Origin: a bacterium
GTDB taxonomy: Bacteria; CSSED10-310; JAJRTK01
DNA: 38,195 nucleotides
NCBI GenBank assembly: GCA_024278345.1
Contig: JAJRTK010000094.1
Span: 1-38,195, forward strand
Reading direction: 5' to 3'
The notes under the pieces were generated by a model. That model saw only the letters and a program-made list of their open reading frames with translations. It did no database searches and was not told the DNA's origin. The translations under genes were made by a program, and so were the position numbers. Of the stretch, positions 33,094 through 38,195 are shown one piece after another. The first letter of the stretch is position 1. Every line of letters begins with the position of its first letter.

Positions 33094-34221
33094 TCAGCGG
33101 GAAGGATCGGCCAAGAAGGACGTGAGCTCTTGCTGCATTTTCCGGACGAACTCGAGCCTGGAAAACCTTAGTGTCCATTTGCGAATTTTTTCGCCATCGA
33201 AGGACATACGGGCAGCGCGGGTTACGGCATTGGCCAGGGCGGAAGCGGTAGGTTCTGAAAAGAAGATCCCCGTCTCGGGTTCGCGAACCGTCTCCAACGC
33301 GCCGCCGCGGGCCAGGGCAACCACGGGAAGGCCGCACGCCATGGCTTCTACGGGTACCATCCCGAAATCTTCGCAGCCTGGGAAAACCAGAAGGCGAGCT
33401 TCAGAATAGTATTTGCGCACCGTCTCATCAGACTGCCAGCCCTTGAAATCGACATTGCTGCTTGCCTGCTTCTCCAATCTGCCTCGGGCAGGGCCACTTC
33501 CAATAACGATGAGAGGCATGTCCAGATCGCGAAACGCCTCCAGAGCCAGCTCCACATTCTTGTAAGGCACGAGAGCCGTCACCATGAGGGCGAAATTTCC
33601 CCGACGTCGTGGCCGCCGCTTAAAGTAGTCGGTGTCGATTCCCGGGTGGATAATCGCGGCATCCCGGCCATAAATGGTTCGTATTCGCCGGGCCACGAAC
33701 CGGGAGTTAGCCACGAACCGCCCCACGCGTGAGCCGGCGGCCACGTCGTTTCGTTGGAGCCATGGGCGCCAGAGCTTGGCGGCAGTCCTTGTGAGGAGCG
33801 AGCTTTTTTCTGGGGAGAAATAGGAATCGAACTGATCCCAGACGTATCTCATGGGACTATGACAATAAGAGAGGTGGGGCGCACCGTTTTCTGTTCTTGC
33901 CGCAAGTGCCACGCAGTGGCTGGATGAAATCAGGAGGTCGAACCCCCGAATTTTCATGGCTTTCACGGCAAGCGGCATGAGGGGGAGAAGGTAGCGATAG
34001 TAGTGCTGGACGGAAGGCAGGCGCCCCAGAAAACTGACGTGAATTGGATTTTTCTCGATCTGGGGAGAGACCGAGCCCGGTCGGTGGAACAAGGTGAAGA
34101 TCTCAGCGCGTTGGAACAACCCGCAAAGCTCGGCCAAAACTTTCTCTCCTCCGCGCATTCCCGTCAGCCAATCGTGAACGATGGCAACTCTTAGCTCCTT
34201 GAGTGGCCCGGGCGATTCCAT
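33094..34221 (-). CDS. GT4-family glycosyltransferase
   Basis: A 375-residue GT-B fold enzyme using a nucleotide-sugar donor. The N-terminal domain begins VAIVHDWLTGMRGGEKVLAE, a form common in exopolysaccharide transferases, with LISSSHCVA and YCHSPMRYVWD. The C-terminal domain has FALMVTALVPYKNVELALEA and the EX7E motif of GT4 enzymes (EDFGMVPVEAMACGLPVVAL). GAGG lies 6 nt before the ATG. It follows the other GT4 gene by 65 bp and probably belongs to the rho transcript. Acceptor and sugar are unknown. Confidence 0.93.
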   Translation of the reverse strand: MESPGPLKELRVAIVHDWLTGMRGGEKVLAELCGLFQRAEIFTLFHRPGSVSPQIEKNPIHVSFLGRLPSVQHYYRYLLPLMPLAVKAMKIRGFDLLISSSHCVALAARTENGAPHLSYCHSPMRYVWDQFDSYFSPEKSSLLTRTAAKLWRPWLQRNDVAAGSRVGRFVANSRFVARRIRTIYGRDAAIIHPGIDTDYFKRRPRRRGNFALMVTALVPYKNVELALEAFRDLDMPLIVIGSGPARGRLEKQASSNVDFKGWQSDETVRKYYSEARLLVFPGCEDFGMVPVEAMACGLPVVALARGGALETVREPETGIFFSEPTASALANAVTRAARMSFDGEKIRKWTLRFSRLEFVRKMQQELTSFLADPSR

Positions 34222-34286
34222 TCGTCACCTCGTGTTCGCGTCACCCTGGTGGTTGTTGCCGAAGTTGTCTCGAATGCTGGTGGTAG

Positions 34287-35405
34287 TCAGGCCTGGTTCA
34301 ACGCAGCCTTGTAAACGAGGAAGGTCTCTCGAGCCGCCTCTTTCCAGGAAAAGTGTTTCACTTGGGAAAGCCCGCGTTGAATCAAGCATTCCCGCTGGGG
34401 TCGGTCTTCCAAGAGGCGTATCATCGCATCGGCCATTTCGGCGGGGCTTGTGGGATCAAACCACAGAGCGGCATCCCCGAGGACTTCGGGCAAACTGGAC
34501 GTCTTTGCCGCAGCCACGGGAGTGCCGCAAGCCATCGCTTCAAGGGGAGTGAGGCCAAAGCCTTCGTAGAGCGAGGGATGCACGTAAACCTGGGCAAGGG
34601 AATAGAGATCCGGTAAGCTCTGGTACGGTAGGAAGTCGATTTTCCTTACCCTTGGTTCGGCGGCGATAGCCCTGCGTATGGCCTCGACCTTGGCGTCGCG
34701 CCGCTGGCTTTCTCCGACGATGCAGAGTTCGATTTCTGGATCGTGGCCAGCGACGATCCGAAATGCCTCCAAGAGCCGGAGCACGTTCTTGTGGGGATTG
34801 AGATTGCCCACGTAAAGGCAAAAGCGGCGAGGCAACCCAAGCATCTGCCGGGTTCGTTCCAATCTCAAAGGGTCCAGGATGGGGACAAATCCGTGGCCCA
34901 ACCCGTTGTAGATCACCTGAATTTTTGTTTCCGGCACCCGAAGTCTTTGGACGATATCCCGTTTTGAGTGTTGGCTGACCGTGATGATCCTCCTGCTGGT
35001 TCGAGTGGCAATCCAGAGCATCAACCATGCGTAACAAAGTGCCAGACGAGAGGAGAGGCAGTGGGGAAACCTCAAGTGGATGACATCGTGGATCGTGACG
35101 ACAGTCGGGCAGTGGCGAATTGGAGGTACCACGTAATGAGGAGAATGGAAGAGATCCGCTCTGGTTTTCAGAAGGCGGACGGGGAGCGTCACCAACTCCC
35201 GGACTGAGTATTTCGGATCGGCGACAGGGACGATCTCAAAGTTCTCCGCTGACACTGGTGGCCGGGAAGCGGGAGCACAATAGAGAATGTATTTGTGAGA
35301 ACTTGCGATTTTCCCTAGCTCTCCGAGGATGCCATCCAGGTAGGTGCCGATTCCAAGATCGCCCAGTTTCCTGGCATCGATGGCTATTCTGGCGGAGGCG
35401 CTCAC
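34287..35405 (-). CDS. GT4-family glycosyltransferase
   Basis: A 372-residue GT-B enzyme. It begins IAIDARKLGDLGIGTYLDGI, typical of mannosyl- or rhamnosyltransferase-like GT4 proteins, then HSPHYVVPP, VVTIHDVIHL and VSQHSKRDI. The C-terminal domain carries YVGNLNPHKNVLRLLEAF and the EX7E motif (YEGFGLTPLEAMACGTPVAA). The GTG start lies 3 nt after the rho stop codon, so translation is probably coupled to rho. The reaction is not predictable in detail. With the other GT4, the sugar transferase and ugd it forms a scattered polysaccharide set. Confidence 0.93.
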   Translation of the reverse strand: MSASARIAIDARKLGDLGIGTYLDGILGELGKIASSHKYILYCAPASRPPVSAENFEIVPVADPKYSVRELVTLPVRLLKTRADLFHSPHYVVPPIRHCPTVVTIHDVIHLRFPHCLSSRLALCYAWLMLWIATRTSRRIITVSQHSKRDIVQRLRVPETKIQVIYNGLGHGFVPILDPLRLERTRQMLGLPRRFCLYVGNLNPHKNVLRLLEAFRIVAGHDPEIELCIVGESQRRDAKVEAIRRAIAAEPRVRKIDFLPYQSLPDLYSLAQVYVHPSLYEGFGLTPLEAMACGTPVAAAKTSSLPEVLGDAALWFDPTSPAEMADAMIRLLEDRPQRECLIQRGLSQVKHFSWKEAARETFLVYKAALNQA

Positions 35406-35408
35406 CCG

Positions 35409-36767
35409 TTAAACCCGAAGCCCCATGAGGAAGTCCTCGTTCTGTTTGGTGGGCTTCAGGCGCGTGAGAAAGGTCTCCATTCCTTCGACTGGGCTCAGGG
35501 AGGAGAGGCCTTTCCTTAGGGCCCAGCTACGCTTGAGAAGCTTGGAATCGATCAAGAGTTCTTCCTTCCGAGTCCCTGAGCGGATGAGATCGATGGCGGG
35601 GAAAATTCTCTTGTCGGCCAGACGGCGTTCGAGGTGGAGTTCCATATTCCCTGTTCCTTTGAACTCCTCAAAAATCACGTCGTCCATACGGCTGCCGGTA
35701 TCGATGAGCGCGGTGGCGATGATGGTGAGGCTTCCGCCCTCTTCGATATTTCGTGCCGCCCCGAAAAACCGCTTGGGATGTTGAAGAGTATGGGCATCGA
35801 CACCGCCGGTGAGTACCTTTCCACTGGAAGGCATGACGGTGTTGTAGGCCCGAGCCAGCCGAGTGATGGAGTCCGTGAGGATCGCAACGTCATGTTTCAT
35901 TTCCACCAGCCGCTTGGCCTTGGCCAAAACCATTTCCGTTACCTTGATGTGGCGCTCCGGTGGCTCGTCGAATGTCGAGGACAAAACATCTCCTTTCACG
36001 GTCCGCGCCATGTCCGTCACTTCTTCGGGTCGCTCATCGACGAGGAGGACCATGAGGATCACCTCGGGGTGATTGGTCTCGATAGCGCGGGCCAGCGACT
36101 GGAGAAGCATGGTCTTGCCAGTCCTGGGCGGAGCGACGATCAAGGCCCGCTGTCCCTTTCCGATGGGAGTGAAGATCTCCATCGTCCGTGTACAGAAGTC
36201 CCGAGCATCGTATTCCAGGCAAAACTTCTCTTCGGGGTAGAGCGGGGTAAGGTTCTCGAAAAGCGTCCTCTTTCCCGCTTCTTCAGGAGTTGTGAAGTTC
36301 ACCTGATCGATTCTCAGCATGGCGCGGTAGCGCTCTCCTTGCTTGGCGACTTGCACCAACCCTGCCACGGTGTCTCCAGTCCGAAGGCGATAGCGCTCCA
36401 CTTGATTGGGCGAAACGTAGATGTCAGAAAGGCCCGGGGCGTAGGAGTTCTGGATGGAGCGGAGGAATCCATATCCCTCCGGGATGCGCTCCAAGACTCC
36501 ATCAGCCTCAACAATGAGATCGTCGCGAGGCTCGGCGGCTCGCACCATATCCAAGAGCGCTTCTTGGGAGGCCTGACATTCAGGCTCCAGCTTGAGCTGG
36601 CAGGCCAGCTCGAAGAGTTCGGTTTGCTCGTAGCCTTGGAGACCGATCTGCCCGGAGGGCCTTCCCCTGACTCCCGCCTGGAGGCGTGGGGCTCGACCGC
36701 TCGCCTTGTGGCGGCCTCGATTTTGGCTTCTTTCGCCCTTCCTGGCATCCGAGTTCATTCGATTCAT
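35409..36767 (-). CDS. rho: Transcription termination factor Rho
   Basis: The hexameric RNA helicase that ends transcription at Rho-dependent sites. A basic N-terminal extension (~40 residues) precedes the helix bundle. The RNA-binding cold-shock-like domain has [15 protein letters not shown] and [19 protein letters not shown]. The ATPase core has Walker [37 protein letters not shown] (Q loop), [11 protein letters not shown] (R loop) and [13 protein letters not shown]. Family identity is beyond doubt; 452 residues with the ATG at 36767, or 453 with the TTG at 36770. It lies 4 bp after a secreted-protein gene and 3 bp before a glycosyltransferase gene, so it sits inside an operon rather than alone. 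Confidence 0.98.
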   Translation of the reverse strand: MNRMNSDARKGERSQNRGRHKASGRAPRLQAGVRGRPSGQIGLQGYEQTELFELACQLKLEPECQASQEALLDMVRAAEPRDDLIVEADGVLERIPEGYGFLRSIQNSYAPGLSDIYVSPNQVERYRLRTGDTVAGLVQVAKQGERYRAMLRIDQVNFTTPEEAGKRTLFENLTPLYPEEKFCLEYDARDFCTRTMEIFTPIGKGQRALIVAPPRTGKTMLLQSLARAIETNHPEVILMVLLVDERPEEVTDMARTVKGDVLSSTFDEPPERHIKVTEMVLAKAKRLVEMKHDVAILTDSITRLARAYNTVMPSSGKVLTGGVDAHTLQHPKRFFGAARNIEEGGSLTIIATALIDTGSRMDDVIFEEFKGTGNMELHLERRLADKRIFPAIDLIRSGTRKEELLIDSKLLKRSWALRKGLSSLSPVEGMETFLTRLKPTKQNEDFLMGLRV

Positions 36768-36771
36768 CAAT

Positions 36772-37557
36772 TTATCTCTTGGTCCATGGTGCAGTCCGAA
36801 CAGCCTGGCTTCCCGCTAGACGATCCCTCACCGTCAAGAGCAGTTCATAATCACCAGGTGCATAGAAATCGGGAAGATCCAGGTCAAAGCTCAACAAGAG
36901 CGGTAGCCCGGTGGGCTTCGACTTTCCCTTGTCCTCCAGAACGTTATTCCATCGGATGACGCGGCCGCTGGAGGGATCGGCAAGCTGCAAGTCCACTTCG
37001 ATCCAGTAGCTATCCGCGATGGTTTCATATCCGGAAACAGTCGCTTCCAGCCCTACCCGCGCCCGGCGGACATCGACCCTCGTTGAACGTACGACGAACC
37101 GTGGTATGGAAAGCCGCCCGCCCGCCCCAACGACGAAGGGAAGTTGCGTGGCAACCTCCTTTGATCCAATGCCATCTCGGCAGCGGATCTCCACGCGATA
37201 AAGACCTGGCGACAGGTCGGCAGGCACGGTGAACTGGTTGACAAGCTGGATCGAATCCGCCGACCTCGGTATGGAATGGTGAAACCGCAAAAAACTTCGA
37301 AAAACAGCAAGTTCTCGATCCGAGCTGTCTCTAATCAGGAAATCACCGCGAAGATCGGCCTCCCCACTCCGCCCCCGGCCAAACCCGGTGACGACGACTC
37401 GGAGCCAGACCTGCTCCCCCACCTTCCATTCTGACGGACCTTTCCAAGATCGCTCACCGACGGTGAGAGCCGCTTCCTCAAACACCAACTCTTTTGCCAA
37501 GGAGTCCGATCCCGCAAACAGGATCAGCCCAATGGCGGCAAGCCTGGAAAAAACCAT
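36772..37557 (-). CDS. Secreted protein of unknown function
   Basis: A 261-residue protein with a signal peptide ([22 protein letters not shown], cleavage near LAK). The rest is rich in beta-strand patterns: [33 protein letters not shown], and [19 protein letters not shown] near the end. The two GxYxxxxxVRD-like units suggest two immunoglobulin-like or beta-sandwich domains. There is no lipobox Cys. I do not recognise a named family. It is directly upstream of rho (4 bp), so it may share a promoter in the 37558-37700 region. Its role is unknown. Confidence 0.75.
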   Translation of the reverse strand: MVFSRLAAIGLILFAGSDSLAKELVFEEAALTVGERSWKGPSEWKVGEQVWLRVVVTGFGRGRSGEADLRGDFLIRDSSDRELAVFRSFLRFHHSIPRSADSIQLVNQFTVPADLSPGLYRVEIRCRDGIGSKEVATQLPFVVGAGGRLSIPRFVVRSTRVDVRRARVGLEATVSGYETIADSYWIEVDLQLADPSSGRVIRWNNVLEDKGKSKPTGLPLLLSFDLDLPDFYAPGDYELLLTVRDRLAGSQAVRTAPWTKR

Positions 37558-37800
37558 GCGTGATCCCGGCAGAGGAGGGAAGGGGAAGGAAGAGAATCAC
37601 TCGCCAACCCATGGGCTTTTCAGGAACTCTAGCCGGCGAGACCCGGAACTCCGGTTAGCGGGAGATTTCAGCAGATCTAGCACCCCATCATCCACCTGGA
37701 AGCCGAGGGCGATCCTTCGGAAAGTGCCGAACCGGAGCCAATTGCCATGGCGAACTCATCACTAACTACCCATGTAGGCTACCGACACCGGAGCTTCTCG

Positions 37801-38034
37801 TCAAGAGCTGGCAACCAACGGACAAGAAACCTCTTGGTTGAGTTCCTCTCGAACCGTCAGATTCACGAACAAGTCCTTGGCCGCCTCATCATCCACCGGG
37901 AAGATTCTGGAACCGCCATCACCGACTTGAACCGGTTGGCGCCTGAGTTGGAACCGCATTCTACCAGAAAAACGATCCTTGGGCGCGAGGGGTATCCACA
38001 CAAAGGGGGACAATGGGTCGCAGGGCTGAGCCAT
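37801..38034 (-). CDS. Possible small protein (doubtful)
   Basis: A 77-codon frame whose second half has natural-looking composition (VGDGGSRIFPVDDEAAKDLF). GAGGGG directly abuts the ATG, which is too close for a good ribosome site; an internal ATG giving 52 residues (MRFQLRRQPVQVGDGG) is an alternative. I recognise no family and see no conserved motif. It is on the same strand as the secreted protein gene, 243 bp upstream of it. Confidence 0.35.
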   Translation of the reverse strand: MAQPCDPLSPFVWIPLAPKDRFSGRMRFQLRRQPVQVGDGGSRIFPVDDEAAKDLFVNLTVREELNQEVSCPLVASS

Positions 38035-38111
38035 CCCCTCATTTTTTGCTTGTGGGACGCATCCAGGTCAAAGACTCCGACAACTGCTTTTTTCTGCTGG
38101 TTGGCGTCCGG

Positions 38112-38150
38112 TCGGGTCGGCGGCAGTCCGTCCGCCGCCCCTCCCCTCTC
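38112..38150 (-). repeat. GC-rich palindrome related to the 38-bp elements
   Basis: On the minus strand GGCGGCGGACGGACTGCCG matches the core of the 22365 copy at nearly every position. GGCGGC (38119-38124) and GCCGCC (38134-38139) form a perfect stem. The flanks differ from the other copies. Confidence 0.45.
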
Positions 38151-38195
38151 ATCGCCCTTCAACCGGTCAACGAGCCCCCAAACCCTCTTTCCGCC

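Larger units (their letters stand above)
37558..38195. other. Right-edge region with no strong gene
   Basis: These 638 bp hold a doubtful small minus-strand ORF (37801-38034, separate entry) and the sequence CCCGGAACTC at 37645, which resembles one end of the inverted-repeat element. There is also a GC-rich palindrome at 38112-38150. The promoter for the secreted protein and rho is probably here, but I could not pick a convincing pair of boxes. Confidence 0.45.

Noticed and set aside
35634-36959. 441-codon plus-strand ORF
   Set aside because: Antisense to rho, whose protein is unmistakable.

Overview
The window is about 38 kb of moderately GC-rich chromosomal DNA from a diderm (Gram-negative type) bacterium. 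Evidence for two membranes is a lipobox protein, signal peptidase I, a DUF374 acyltransferase, several secreted proteins and an undecaprenyl-phosphate sugar transferase. Housekeeping genes (coaE, der, a sigma-70 factor, rho) mark it as chromosome, not plasmid or phage. Many Ser/Thr-kinase, TPR, sigma-54-regulator and PilT-like proteins, plus a GDEPEY-type GT-C membrane protein, recall Acidobacteriota or deltaproteobacterial lineages. I cannot place the organism from sequence alone.

Layout. (1) 1-2533 (+): 3' part of a large acidic protein with long tandem repeats and C-terminal TPRs. (2) 6892-2609 (-): der, a lipoprotein, punA (purine nucleoside phosphorylase), a DUF3006 protein and coaE. (3) 7299-13077 (+): a near-consensus promoter, a 275-nt leader, then a membrane histidine kinase with a degenerate receiver, lepB and a GT-C-like membrane protein. 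(4) 16440-13456 (-): DUF374 acyltransferase, RpoD-type sigma factor and a DUF5683-like protein. (5) 16814-22292 (+): a Ser/Thr kinase whose catalytic domain follows a long TPR-like region, then a 1018-aa protein in which GGDEF-like and STAND-ATPase-like domains both seem to have lost their signature residues. (6) 24729-22565 (-): two overlapping PilT-family ATPase genes, both divergent, one with the Walker A lysine changed to arginine. (7) 25168-28126 (+): NtrC-type regulator, cutA, hemW. (8) 37557-28246 (-): a secreted protein, rho, two GT4 glycosyltransferases, a polyprenyl-phosphate sugar transferase, UDP-sugar dehydrogenase and a PP2C phosphatase; this is an envelope or exopolysaccharide region with rho at its head.

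Signalling dominates the middle: two-component proteins, a Ser/Thr kinase, a PP2C phosphatase and several apparent pseudoenzymes lie close to PilT-like ATPases. A pilus or surface control circuit is a reasonable but unproven inference.

The most unusual non-coding signal is a dispersed family of 175-240 bp intergenic elements with CCCGGAA...TTCCGGG ends. Three full copies (6970-7144, 30718-30956, 32644-32851) and fragments are visible, one holding a perfect 48-bp tandem duplication. A second family of 38-bp GC-rich imperfect palindromes occurs at 7251, 16528 and 22365, with a relative near 38112. No tRNA, rRNA, CRISPR array, intact insertion sequence or clear rho-independent terminator was found.
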